Of a stretch of 64,000 bases of DNA, positions 27,649 to 35,692 are shown piece after piece. The DNA lies in the NCBI GenBank assembly GCA_003054665.1, contig QAYY01000001.1:919501-983500 (forward strand), written 5' to 3'. The stretch comes from Opitutaceae bacterium EW11. GTDB lineage: Bacteria > Verrucomicrobiota > Verrucomicrobiia > Opitutales > Opitutaceae. Numbering within the stretch: position 1 is the stretch's first letter; each line of letters begins with the position of its first letter. The position numbers and the translations under genes are program-made. Under the pieces are notes generated by a model, which was not told the DNA's origin, made no database searches, and saw only the letters and a list, made by a program, of their open reading frames with translations.

Positions 27649-28389
27649 CTACGGCTGAATCCGCACGCCGCCGGAAATGGACCAATCGTTGTGCCCGCAC
27701 GGCATCTCTCGATAGGTCGCGCGGGGAAGGGCAGCGGCGAGTTGGCGGGCATGCCTCACCGGAATGACCTCGTCCGAGGCGGCTCCGAAGATCTCGATCC
27801 TGCCGGCGTAGTGCGAAAGAGCGGCGGCGTTATCCCAGCGATCGCGCATCAAAAGGCCCACCGGCAGCCACCGCAGGTGCTCTTTGGCCACCGAGAGAAG
27901 GTTGTCGAACGGCACGATGAGCACGGCGCGGTCGGGCGGATCCGTCAGGGAGCAGAGATACGAGGCCGGGCCGGAGCCGAGCGACTCGCCGATCACGCCG
28001 ACCGGCACGCCGGGGAAACCGCGGCGGAGCGCGGCGTAGGCCTCGAGCGCGGCGGCGTTGATGGATTTCATCGAGGGCGAGCCCTCGCGGTCTCCATATC
28101 CCGGATACTCGAGGACGTAGACCGAATCCTCCGGCGGCAGGCAGGCGCGGACGTATCCGCGGTTTGCGGCCTGGCCTGCGTTGCCGTGGCACATCAGCCA
28201 GATAAAGCGCGGATGTTCGACGGTCGACGCAACGCCCAGCTGCCGGCCGTCGATCCGCCACGGCTGCAGGAAGGACGAAACGGGACCGTGGCTCGGAAAA
28301 TACAGAAACGTGCCTTCCAGCATGGCAAAACAGGGGCGGGGCAGCCCAAGCAGGGCGAGAATAGCCAGAAATCGGAAAAACGCGGCCAT
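27649..28389 (-). CDS. Alpha/beta-hydrolase, membrane-anchored or exported
   Basis: 246 residues. The N-terminal 22 residues (MAAFFRFLAILALLGLPRPCFA) form a signal or anchor. The core carries WLMCHGNAG, YVLEYPGYGDREGSPS and the nucleophile elbow GVIGESLGSGPA, then FGAASDEVIPVRHA (acid) and MPCGHNDW (His): a complete triad of the BEM46/ABHD-13-like hydrolase type. Substrate unknown. Confidence 0.83.
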   Translation of the reverse strand: MAAFFRFLAILALLGLPRPCFAMLEGTFLYFPSHGPVSSFLQPWRIDGRQLGVASTVEHPRFIWLMCHGNAGQAANRGYVRACLPPEDSVYVLEYPGYGDREGSPSMKSINAAALEAYAALRRGFPGVPVGVIGESLGSGPASYLCSLTDPPDRAVLIVPFDNLLSVAKEHLRWLPVGLLMRDRWDNAAALSHYAGRIEIFGAASDEVIPVRHARQLAAALPRATYREMPCGHNDWSISGGVRIQP

Positions 28390-28441
28390 CGACGGGAAAC
28401 CATGAGCGCGCCGGGGATCGTCGGTCCAGCCGCAACTCGAT

Positions 28442-28936
28442 TCACGGACGGGTGCGGGCCACTCCGTTTTCCCGCCCGTGAAAGGCGTCGGGCATCCGGA
28501 GAACCGTCCGGCCGTTCACATCGCGCCGCACGGAAAAGCGGGCTTGGGAGCGCGGGAACGCACGTCTCGTCAGCTTTCCGCAGAATCTGAGCGCGCTGGC
28601 CGGAAACCGCATCTCGGCCACCACGGCGTCGCGCTCGCAGAAGACGATCAGATCCTCGCCCTCGCTCGCCGCAGGGCCCGTGGCAACGCGGCTGTGCCAC
28701 GGGAAACCCAGCACCTGCTCCATCTGGGCCGCAGTCGTGTGCGGCTCGAAGATGGCCACGCGGTCCCAGGGGAAAGGCGCCGCGGCCGCCAGATCGACCA
28801 CGCCCAGACCGTTTCGCGCCTGGACTTCGATCGAGAGAATCACGTCCCGCACACCGACCTGCTTGCGAGCGCAGGCGGCCAGCAATCCGAACACCAGACA
28901 CGCCACCGGAAGCCACGCCCTCACGCCGACGCTCAC
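28442..28936 (-). CDS. Hypothetical lipoprotein
   Basis: 164 residues from GTG 28936 (MSVGVRAWLPVACLVFGLL); GTG 28924 is an alternative. The lipobox LLAAC is at about residues 20-24, so the mature protein is probably lipid-anchored. The rest (VGVRDVILSIEVQARNGLGV and PFPWDRVAIFEPHTTAAQME) has mixed strand/helix character and no family I recognise. It ends 52 bp before the alpha/beta-hydrolase gene on the same strand, so they may share a transcript. Confidence 0.6.
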   Translation of the reverse strand: MSVGVRAWLPVACLVFGLLAACARKQVGVRDVILSIEVQARNGLGVVDLAAAAPFPWDRVAIFEPHTTAAQMEQVLGFPWHSRVATGPAASEGEDLIVFCERDAVVAEMRFPASALRFCGKLTRRAFPRSQARFSVRRDVNGRTVLRMPDAFHGRENGVARTRP

Positions 28937-29312
28937 GCCCGTATCCAACGACCCAGGACGACAACACGGCTGCGTCGGGAGACGCCCCACCGCTTCTGCG
29001 CCTGCCTGGTTTTGCTTCGGTTCTGATCGGCCTCGCCGCCCGTTCACGGAAACAAAAACTACAAAAGGCAGGCGGCAGCACAAGGAGTTTAGACGCCCAG
29101 GCCCCCCGTAACATACCCTATATCAGCGGTTCGTGAGTCTTGGCGCCATCGGAGCCCCCCCTGTACACCGTTCGTTTCACCAAGCTGACGGAGCCGGCGA
29201 CCGTTTCGGCGGGGGGCGAGCAAGCGAGGGCGTTTTTGTTCTTTGGCGAAGCCGGGCGTGAAACCGCATCCGGACTCATGCGTTGAGGGAAGCAACACCC
29301 ACTTCTCGCACC
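28937..29312. other. Intergenic, divergent promoters
   Basis: 376 bp between a lipoprotein gene and a divergent exported-protein gene. Around 29095-29130 it becomes A/T-richer (ACATACCCTATATCAGCGG), a likely promoter area. No gene or repeat was recognised. Confidence 0.4.
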
Positions 29313-29855
29313 ATGAAAACCCAACGTTCGTTCCGCCTCGTCGCCCTTCCCTTCCTTGCGCTCGCCGCCGCCCTGGCGCTCCCGGCTTCCGCCCAAGCAC
29401 GCGGACACAGCACGCACATCGCCGGCAGTCACGGCGGCAGTTATTCCCGCCAGGTCGACCGAGGACCGGGCTCCGTCCAGAAGTCGGCGAGCTACACCAA
29501 CGCCGCCGGACAGACGACCACGCACAACGCCTCTCGCACGGTCGACGCGAACGGCGCGGTGACCGCGAACAGCTCGACGACCTATCCGGACGGGCGCACC
29601 TCCAGCCGAAGCTTGGTAAGTCAGCCGACGGATACCGGCCGCGTCACGACCGGCACCCAGACCCATCGAGACGGGAAGACGTCCACGCTTCAATCGACGA
29701 CCACCCGTACCGACGACGGCTTCACTCGTGAGACCGTGACCACCGGACCCAACGGCGGAACCAAGACGAAGGATGTGGACGTCTCTCACGCCGGCGACAC
29801 AACGACCCACACCGTCACCACCACGCGCACTCCGCCGCCCGCGCCCGCTCCCTGA
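29313..29855 (+). CDS. Exported Thr/Ser-rich protein of unknown function
   Basis: 180 residues with a signal peptide ending near ASAQARG. The mature part is almost free of hydrophobics and is made of short imperfect repeats of Thr, Ser, Asp and Gly: SYTNAAGQTTTHNASRTVDA, SSTTYPDGRTSS, TTTRTDDGFTRE and TTHTVTTTRT, ending in PPPAPAP. The spacing of about 24-30 residues and the repeated T-x-T-x-x-D-G pattern suggest a strand-rich extracellular stalk or fibre (inference). Similar proteins are common in soil and water bacteria, with no assigned role. Confidence 0.7.
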   Translation: MKTQRSFRLVALPFLALAAALALPASAQARGHSTHIAGSHGGSYSRQVDRGPGSVQKSASYTNAAGQTTTHNASRTVDANGAVTANSSTTYPDGRTSSRSLVSQPTDTGRVTTGTQTHRDGKTSTLQSTTTRTDDGFTRETVTTGPNGGTKTKDVDVSHAGDTTTHTVTTTRTPPPAPAP

Positions 29856-29933
29856 TGTCGGCGTGACCCGCGCTGCCGACTCGCCATCCCGCTTCGCACC
29901 TCCAACCTCAAGCGCCGCGATCCCTCGCCCCGT

Positions 29934-30566
29934 TTGAAACCGGACTTCGATCATGAGCCGCCTGATCCGCCTTCCGCCGCGGAGTCGCCTGCCGGCTCTC
30001 CGTATCCGGGCGATCCCTACGCCGAGATCGCCGAACGAGCGCGCGAGGGAGACCTCGCGGCGATGGATCAGCTCGTGGTGCGCCACCACGCAGCCGTCGC
30101 GCGGCTGCTCTGGCGTTTCGCCCGGACCAAGCCCGAACTCGACGACCTGGTGCAGGACACGTTTCTCCGCATGGTTCGCGGACTGCCCGGGTGGCGCGCC
30201 GAACAGCCTTTCGCGCACTGGCTGCTCCGCATCGCCACCAATATCGGCCGCGACCACTTTCGGCGGGAAGCCGTGCGAAAACGCTGGGCCGCGGAGCCGG
30301 TGCCCAGGGAGGACGACGACGCTCCGCTGCCCGAGGCGGTCGATCCGGCGCCCGACCCCGCCGCGCGCGCGGCGGCAAACGAGATCAAGGCGCTCCTCAC
30401 AAAACTCCCGCCCGACGACCGAACGATTCTCACGCTTTTCCATCTTGAAGGCTGGGGTCTCGCCCAGATTGCCGCGCAATTCGGCTGGACCGTCACTGCA
30501 ACCAAACTCCGCGCCTGGCGCGCGCGCCGCCAACTTCGCGCGCTCCTCTCCCAATCCCCGTCATGA
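29934..30566 (+). CDS. ECF-type RNA polymerase sigma factor
   Basis: 210 residues from TTG 29934; no ATG or GTG gives the full family length. Region 2 shows MDQLVVRHHAAVARLLWRFA, PELDDLVQDTFLRMVRGL and WLLRIATNIGRDHFRRE, the RNA polymerase core-binding and -10 segments. Region 4 is LPPDDRTILTLFHLEGWGLA followed by QIAAQFGWTVTATKLRAWRA, the -35 helix-turn-helix. An acidic linker separates the two. The stop overlaps the next start by four bases (ATGA), so translation is coupled to a membrane protein that is very likely its anti-sigma factor. Confidence 0.9.
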   Translation: MKPDFDHEPPDPPSAAESPAGSPYPGDPYAEIAERAREGDLAAMDQLVVRHHAAVARLLWRFARTKPELDDLVQDTFLRMVRGLPGWRAEQPFAHWLLRIATNIGRDHFRREAVRKRWAAEPVPREDDDAPLPEAVDPAPDPAARAAANEIKALLTKLPPDDRTILTLFHLEGWGLAQIAAQFGWTVTATKLRAWRARRQLRALLSQSPS

Positions 30567-30865
30567 CATCTCCGCGCAACACTCCAGAAGATGACTGGCT
30601 CAAGCGCCTCGAGCTCGCCCGCCGCGATCAGGCGCCCGAGGTCGATCTGCCCGCGCTCCTCCGCGCCGTGCGCCGTGAACCGCTGCCGCGGCGGCAGGGT
30701 TGGCTCGACGAATTCGTCGCCCTCTTCAATCCGCGTCGCGCCATCCCGGCGTGCGCGGTCGCAGCCTGCCTCTTCGCCCTCACCGCCACCTGGCTGGCGT
30801 ACGATTGGTGGGAGGCGCTGCCCTGGGCTGCCCAGTGGGAGCTGACCACCGGAGGTGAATCGTGA
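30563..30865 (+). CDS. Putative anti-sigma factor, single-pass
   Basis: 100 residues: a charged cytoplasmic part (1-60, with DDWLKRLELARRDQAPEVDL), one membrane helix (about 61-80, IPACAVAACLFALTATWLA) and a short outside tail. The size, topology and position right after the sigma gene are those of an anti-sigma factor, but no zinc HxxxCxxC motif is present. Overlap with both neighbours (ATGA and GTGA) supports a three-gene operon. Confidence 0.65.
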   Translation: MTSPRNTPEDDWLKRLELARRDQAPEVDLPALLRAVRREPLPRRQGWLDEFVALFNPRRAIPACAVAACLFALTATWLAYDWWEALPWAAQWELTTGGES

Positions 30866-31287
30866 GCGCGTTTCAATGGAGAGGTTGGCTCGTCGCGCTG
30901 GCCATTTTCATCCTCGGCACCGCGGTGGGGGCCACCGTGATGGCGAGTTTCGGCATCCGCGCTTTTCGCCGCGCCATGCAGGCACCGGAAGCGCGCATCG
31001 GGTTCGCCGATCGCGCTGCGGCGCGCATGGGCGCCGACCTGAAGACCCATCTCAACCTCACGCCCGAGGAGGCGGAGCAAGTTCAGGCGCTGCTCAACGA
31101 GTCCGCCCGGAACATGCGCGCGCTTCGCGTCCGCATGGCCGCCCAGGCCGCCGCCGAGCTCCGCGCCTCCACCGCCCGGATCGCCGCCTCCCTGCCGCCG
31201 GAGAAACGGCCGGAGTTCTATCGCCTGATCGCGAAACGGTATCATCGGCTTGGCCTGCCCGCGCCTACGCCGGAAGCAGCGCCATAG
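30862..31287 (+). CDS. Periplasmic heavy-metal-sensor-like protein (CpxP/DUF3106-like)
   Basis: 141 residues from a GTG that overlaps the preceding stop (GTGA). One N-terminal membrane helix (GWLVALAIFILGTAVGATVM) is followed by a long helical domain: LKTHLNLTPEEAEQVQALLNE and LPPEKRPEFYRLIAKRYHRL. Such L-x-L-T-x-x-Q helices occur in CpxP/Spy, CnrX and related periplasmic sensors. With the sigma and anti-sigma genes this makes a CnrYXH-like cassette; which signal it senses is unknown. Confidence 0.7.
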   Translation: MSAFQWRGWLVALAIFILGTAVGATVMASFGIRAFRRAMQAPEARIGFADRAAARMGADLKTHLNLTPEEAEQVQALLNESARNMRALRVRMAAQAAAELRASTARIAASLPPEKRPEFYRLIAKRYHRLGLPAPTPEAAP

Positions 31288-31311
31288 CGTTCGGGGCGCA
31301 GAGGCGGAGTC

Positions 31312-31457
31312 GCTTGCGGGTGGGTCGGCGCGTCCCTGCGACGACGCCCTCGCTCTGCCCGCGTTTCGCCTCCGCTTTCCTCCGACGATTCTCCCGCTAA
31401 GCCCGCGCAAAACTCAGATCCCACGTCTCGCGCGCCACAGGGACGTGTCGCGCCACC
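31312..31457. repeat. Inverted pair of REP-like repeats (REPIN-like)
   Basis: The first arm, 31312-31345, is identical over 34 bp to the reverse complement of 54150-54183. The second arm, 31427-31457, is 31 bp identical to 58738-58768. The arms face each other across 81 bp; their stems are alike around CGTCCCTG and the G-GGTGG motif but differ in detail. They lie between the convergent CpxP-like and hexokinase genes. Confidence 0.85.
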
Positions 31458-31539
31458 TGCCAGCGCAGAACGCGCGAGCGGGCCGGCCAGATACCGGCGA
31501 GGAAACGGACCGACCGGCGTGCCGAGACGCCCGTAGAAC

Positions 31540-32841
31540 TCAGCCTTTCGCCACCCGCGCGGCGATGGCCGCTCCGATGCCGGAGCCGTCCTTGGCCAGA
31601 CGCGTTGCGACGGGATGCTCCGCCTTCGGCAGCATGCCTTCCAGCGTGCGCTGCAGTTCGGCCGCGTAACCCGGCATTTTTTCGTAGAGCGAGCCGTCGA
31701 TCGCGACGCCGTGCACGGCCTGCAGCTTCGGATCGGTGTGGCGCACGATGCCCACGAACGAAGCGGAGGCGAGACGCGCCGAACGGTCCGCAAGGAGGCG
31801 CATGACCGCCTGCACCGCACGGCGCTGCTCCGCGTCGAGCCCGGTCATCTGAAGTTTCTCACGGGCGATGCGGTCGATTGCGGCGTGGTCGCCGTGGTCG
31901 AGGAGGATTTGGTCGAGCACCGCGCCGCTGACCACGTTGGTTTCGTGGAGACGCGGCGATTTCGGGAGAAAACCCTTTTCCGTCCACTCGACCAGCACGA
32001 GGCGCAGGATCTCGCCGAGGTATTTGCCCGAAACCATTTTTTCCAGGCGCTGGCCGCCGGGATTGACGCTTGTGCGGTCGAGCTGGGCGTCGAACCGCGT
32101 CTGGGCCACGCCGTCGAAATTGCCCGACTCGATGTTCACGATCATCGGGGCGCCGGTCAGCGGGTGTTTCGGCTCGAGATAGCAGGCGTTATGGCCCGTG
32201 CCGCAGATCGCGCCGATGTCCACGCCACCGGCATCGTACGCCGCCGCGATCAGCGTGCCGACGGTGTCGTTGAGAATGACTCGGGGCTCGACGCGGGTGA
32301 GGCCGTTGCGCTTGAGCGCGGTCACGAGCAGATTCCCGACGTCCTGGCCGACGACGCCCTGCGTCTGAATCTCCTTGGTCCAATGCAGCAGGCTCGCCCG
32401 CATGACCGCGGTTTGCTCGCACGGGAACGAAAAGGTGAAGCCGAGCGGGAGCGAGCCGTCGTCCGGAGCGATCTTCGCCAGGCGGCGCGCAATCGCGTCG
32501 AACAGCTCCGCGCCCTGGGCCGAAGCGCCGATCAGGTTGTAGCCGGCCTTCGCGTCCACCAGAGGGAAACGGTCCACGGCGGCGATAGTCGCCCCGCGCG
32601 AGCCGTCGAGCCGCGCCGCCATCACGCGCAGGTTGGTGCCGCCGAAGTCGATCGCGAGCACGTCTCCCTTCTCGTCTCCGGTGGGAAGCCCGAGGAACGA
32701 CGGCAGCATCTTCAGGCTGGAGGACTGCCCTCGAAGCCCGGCCGCCATGGCCCGCTCAAAGTCCAGCGCGATGACATCGAGCTGCGACAAATCGAGCGAG
32801 AGCTCCGCTCGCAGTTGTTCCAGGGAGGACGACAGAGTCAT
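31540..32841 (-). CDS. Hexokinase, eukaryotic type
   Basis: 433 residues from ATG 32841 (MTLSSSLEQLRAELSLDLSQ), phosphorylating hexoses with ATP. Both halves of the eukaryote-type hexokinase fold are visible. The N-terminal ATP-binding loop is LAIDFGGTNLRVMAARL; then come the sugar-binding LGFTFSFPCEQT and HWTKEIQTQGVVGQDVGNLL, and NDTVGTLIAAAY with its catalytic Asp. The C-terminal half has GAICGTGHNACYLEP, VNIESGNFDG and VHGVAIDGSLYEKMPGY. It is not a ROK or Glk-type kinase. It is divergent from the GH105/GH26 operon, in line with use of sugars released by those enzymes. Confidence 0.9.
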   Translation of the reverse strand: MTLSSSLEQLRAELSLDLSQLDVIALDFERAMAAGLRGQSSSLKMLPSFLGLPTGDEKGDVLAIDFGGTNLRVMAARLDGSRGATIAAVDRFPLVDAKAGYNLIGASAQGAELFDAIARRLAKIAPDDGSLPLGFTFSFPCEQTAVMRASLLHWTKEIQTQGVVGQDVGNLLVTALKRNGLTRVEPRVILNDTVGTLIAAAYDAGGVDIGAICGTGHNACYLEPKHPLTGAPMIVNIESGNFDGVAQTRFDAQLDRTSVNPGGQRLEKMVSGKYLGEILRLVLVEWTEKGFLPKSPRLHETNVVSGAVLDQILLDHGDHAAIDRIAREKLQMTGLDAEQRRAVQAVMRLLADRSARLASASFVGIVRHTDPKLQAVHGVAIDGSLYEKMPGYAAELQRTLEGMLPKAEHPVATRLAKDGSGIGAAIAARVAKG

Positions 32842-33155
32842 AAGGAGAGGTAGACCAGCTTCGGAAGAGCCGGACCGGGGTCCGGAAGCCGAAACGGCGA
32901 GACCTAATGGCGACCCCGGCAAAGACAAGCGAATGGGCAAGAATCGGGCGACGGGAGTAGCCCCGATGATTGAGGGTATCGGCCCGGTTAACACGGCTGC
33001 GCTCCGCCTGCGGTCCTTCGGACTGGACGATTTCTCCCGCGCGTGGTTTTCACAACGTGCGGTTGATGCGCGGCACCGCCCGCGTACCTGTTCGAGCCGC
33101 GAAGCCACCGGTGCTTCGCTTCCCCTCCCCCAACGATCCCAGCCTCAGGAGTGTC
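32842..33155. other. Divergent intergenic region with perfect inverted repeat
   Basis: 314 bp between hexokinase and GH105 starts. At 32870-32885 there is a perfect 16-bp inverted repeat, CCGGACC-GG-GGTCCGG, 29 bp upstream of the hexokinase ATG, which could be an operator. Nothing else was recognised. Confidence 0.4.
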
Positions 33156-34256
33156 ATGATTCGTCTCCGCGCCCTCACGCTCGCGTTTCCCCTTCTCGTT
33201 CTCTCGGCCGGTCTTCTCCGCGCCGAAACCGCCCGCTTCGAATTCGGCTCGTGGGCGCCGGGAACCTCGCCGCAGGAAGTCGGCAAGCGGATCGCCGAAC
33301 GTTTCCTCGCCACGCCCCGGCTCGATTGGGGCGCAAAAAGCCGCTTCATCGTCTACCCGGAAGTCTGCGCGTGGTATGGAGCGCTCACCTACGCGAAGCT
33401 CGCCGGCGACACCGATCTCTCGAAGCGGCTGGTGGAGCGTTTCGAGCCGATCTTCCTCCCGGAAAACGCCTGGATGGTGCCGCCGATCACGCACGTCGAC
33501 AACTGCGTCTTCGGCGCCGTGCCCCTCGAGATCTACCAGCAGACCGGCCAATACCGGTACCGCCAGCTCGGGCTGACGCTCGCCGACGGGCAGTGGGACA
33601 ACCCCACGCCCGAGGGCCTGACGAGGCAGACGCGGTTCTGGATCGACGACATGTTCATGATCACCGCCGTGCAGGTACAGGCGTATCGGGCAACTGGCGA
33701 CACCCGCTATCTCGACCGCGCCGCGAAGGAGATGGTCGTTTACCTCGAGAAACTGCAGAGGCCCAACGGCCTGTTTTTCCACGCACCCGACGTGCCCTTC
33801 TTCTGGGGCCGCGGCAACGGCTGGATGGCCGCGGGCATGTCCGAACTGCTCCGCTCGCTGCCGGAAGGCCATCCGCAGCGCTCCGCCATCCTCGCGGGAT
33901 ACCGGAAGATGATGGCCACCCTGCTCGCGACGCAGGCGGAGGACGGCATGTGGCGGCAGCTCGTGGACAAGCCGGAGTCCTGGCCCGAAACCTCGTGCAC
34001 CGGCATGTTCGCCTTCGCCTTCATCACCGGGGTGAAAAACGGCTGGCTCGACGGCGCGACGTACGGCCCCGCCGCACGCAAGGCCTGGCTCCAGCTCATC
34101 ACCTACATCGACGCCAACAGCGACGTTCGCGAAGTCTGCGTCGGCACCAACAAGCGCAACGACTACCAGTTTTACCTCGACCGCCCGCGCAAGACCGGCG
34201 ATCTCCACGGGCAGGCTCCCGTGCTCTGGTGCGCAAGCGCGCTTCTCCGCCCGTGA
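33156..34256 (+). CDS. GH105 unsaturated glucuronyl/rhamnogalacturonyl hydrolase, exported
   Basis: 366 residues; the ATG at 33156 has a rare good ribosome site (CAGGAG, 6 bp away) and a signal peptide (MIRLRALTLAFPLLVLSAGLL). (Alpha/alpha)6-barrel with THVDNCVFGAVPLEIYQQTG, RQTRFWIDDMFMITAVQVQA (the catalytic Asp is in WIDD) and RGNGWMAAGMSELL, all of the GH88/GH105 group, which removes the 4,5-unsaturated uronic acid left by pectin and other polysaccharide lyases. Its stop overlaps the GTG of the GH26 gene by four bases, so the two are cotranslated. The expected substrate is pectin-type rhamnogalacturonan or a uronate-bearing side chain. Confidence 0.85.
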   Translation: MIRLRALTLAFPLLVLSAGLLRAETARFEFGSWAPGTSPQEVGKRIAERFLATPRLDWGAKSRFIVYPEVCAWYGALTYAKLAGDTDLSKRLVERFEPIFLPENAWMVPPITHVDNCVFGAVPLEIYQQTGQYRYRQLGLTLADGQWDNPTPEGLTRQTRFWIDDMFMITAVQVQAYRATGDTRYLDRAAKEMVVYLEKLQRPNGLFFHAPDVPFFWGRGNGWMAAGMSELLRSLPEGHPQRSAILAGYRKMMATLLATQAEDGMWRQLVDKPESWPETSCTGMFAFAFITGVKNGWLDGATYGPAARKAWLQLITYIDANSDVREVCVGTNKRNDYQFYLDRPRKTGDLHGQAPVLWCASALLRP

Positions 34257-35404
34257 GCGTTTTGCTCAGCTCCGGCTCGGTCGTGGCCGGCGCCAGGACT
34301 TCCCGGGGCGCGCGGTGGCGGATCGTCCGCGGGCTCTCGTTTTCGTTCACCGCGTGGATCCTCCTCACCTCGTTCGCCGGCGCAAAACCGCCGGAACCGG
34401 TGACCCCCGGCACGATTCGGGAAGCCCGCGCGCTTCTCCAGTACCTTGATGCCGTCTCCGGCCGCTACATCCTCTCCGGTCAGCAGGAGGACGCGGCGGT
34501 CCCCGATTGGAGCAAGGACGGCAACGTCGATTTCGACTTCATCGAAAAAACGACCGGCAAGCTCCCGGTGACACGCGGCTTCGACTACGTCTGGTTTACG
34601 CTCAAACCCGAGAAGACCGGGCCGCGCACCGTCGGTCGCCGCGCAGTCGCGTGGGCCCGGCGGGGCGGCGTCGTTCAACTCTGCGTGCACTGGGCCGCGG
34701 ATCTCGGTTCGCCCGCAGGGCAGCCGGACTTCTACACGCCCTCGGAAACGCGGAAAGGCACGACGTTCGATATCGCCCAGGTGACGGTCGAAGGCACGCC
34801 GGAGAACAAGGAATTCCTCGCCAAACTGGCGCGGTTCGCGCCGGACCTGCAGTATCTTCGCGACCAGCACGTGCCGGTGATCTGGCGTCCATTCCATGAG
34901 GCAGGCGGGACCTGGTTTTGGTGGAGCGCCAAAGGCCCGGAGCCGTTCAAAAAAGCGTGGCGCTACCTGTACGAGCGCATGACCCGGGACTACGGGCTCA
35001 CGAACCTGCTGTGGTGTTTCAATCCCGTCGAGCAGGAGGGCGTGATCGAAGCGTGGTATCCAGGAAACGACGTCGTGGACATCGTCAGCTCCGACTTCTA
35101 TCCCGCGGCCGGCCATCCGACCTTCGGACCCGTGTACCAACATTTCCGCGCCTTCACCGGCAATCGAAAGGTCGTGCTCATGAGCGAAAACGGCGCCATC
35201 CCCGACCCCGATCTGCTCGCAGCCGAAGGCGCAGGCTGGGCGTCTTTCTGCACCTGGACGGCGGGCTTCATTTCTGACGGAAAAGCCAACACACCCGAGT
35301 TCATCAAAACGGTGTACGCCCACCCGCGAGTGCTGACGCTCGACGAGGTGCCCGACATCTATCGCTGGAAGCCGGGTCGTCCTCTGAAAAAAGGACGACA
35401 ATGA
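34253..35404 (+). CDS. GH26 beta-mannanase-like enzyme
   Basis: 383 residues from GTG 34253. A hydrophobic stretch at about 30-45 (FTAWILLTSFAGA) is a signal peptide or anchor that starts late, so an internal start is possible. It cuts beta-1,4-mannosyl (or related) links with retention. The general acid/base is Glu216 in WRPFHEAGG and the nucleophile is Glu312 in LMSENGAIP. TRGFDYVWFTL, GVVQLCVHWAADL and SDFYPAAGHP also fit the family. It is translationally coupled to GH105; the pair could act on a glucomannan or pectin-type glycan (inference). Confidence 0.87.
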   Translation: MSVLLSSGSVVAGARTSRGARWRIVRGLSFSFTAWILLTSFAGAKPPEPVTPGTIREARALLQYLDAVSGRYILSGQQEDAAVPDWSKDGNVDFDFIEKTTGKLPVTRGFDYVWFTLKPEKTGPRTVGRRAVAWARRGGVVQLCVHWAADLGSPAGQPDFYTPSETRKGTTFDIAQVTVEGTPENKEFLAKLARFAPDLQYLRDQHVPVIWRPFHEAGGTWFWWSAKGPEPFKKAWRYLYERMTRDYGLTNLLWCFNPVEQEGVIEAWYPGNDVVDIVSSDFYPAAGHPTFGPVYQHFRAFTGNRKVVLMSENGAIPDPDLLAAEGAGWASFCTWTAGFISDGKANTPEFIKTVYAHPRVLTLDEVPDIYRWKPGRPLKKGRQ

Positions 35405-35692
35405 TCAGGGCACGGCGCCAGCGCGACCGCTCCACGCCAACGGTCGGCGAACTCTCCGGAGTGAGAACCGCTGGGTCCGATCTTACCCACCGGCGCCTCG
35501 TGGGGTGCCTGGCGCCGCGCCCGCTCCGTCGGGGGAAAAACGCCCAGACGCTCGTGAAAACGACCGAATGGAGAATGTCCTAACGTCTGAAAACAAGGTT
35601 GTTGAGCAACGTTTTTACACCCGTCTGAGGTCCGCCCGAGGTATGGCTGGTTGCTCTTAAGTGCCCCCTGCGGAAGCCGATAGTTAGGCCTA
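35405..35692. other. Intergenic region before kinase
   Basis: 288 bp. A short hairpin GTTG-TTGAG-CAAC followed by GTTTTT at about 35604-35620 may be a weak terminator for the glycan genes. No other feature seen. Confidence 0.3.

Noticed and set aside
29100-29280. tRNA-like fragments
   Set aside because: No acceptor stem pairing, no T-loop GGTTCGAATC motif.
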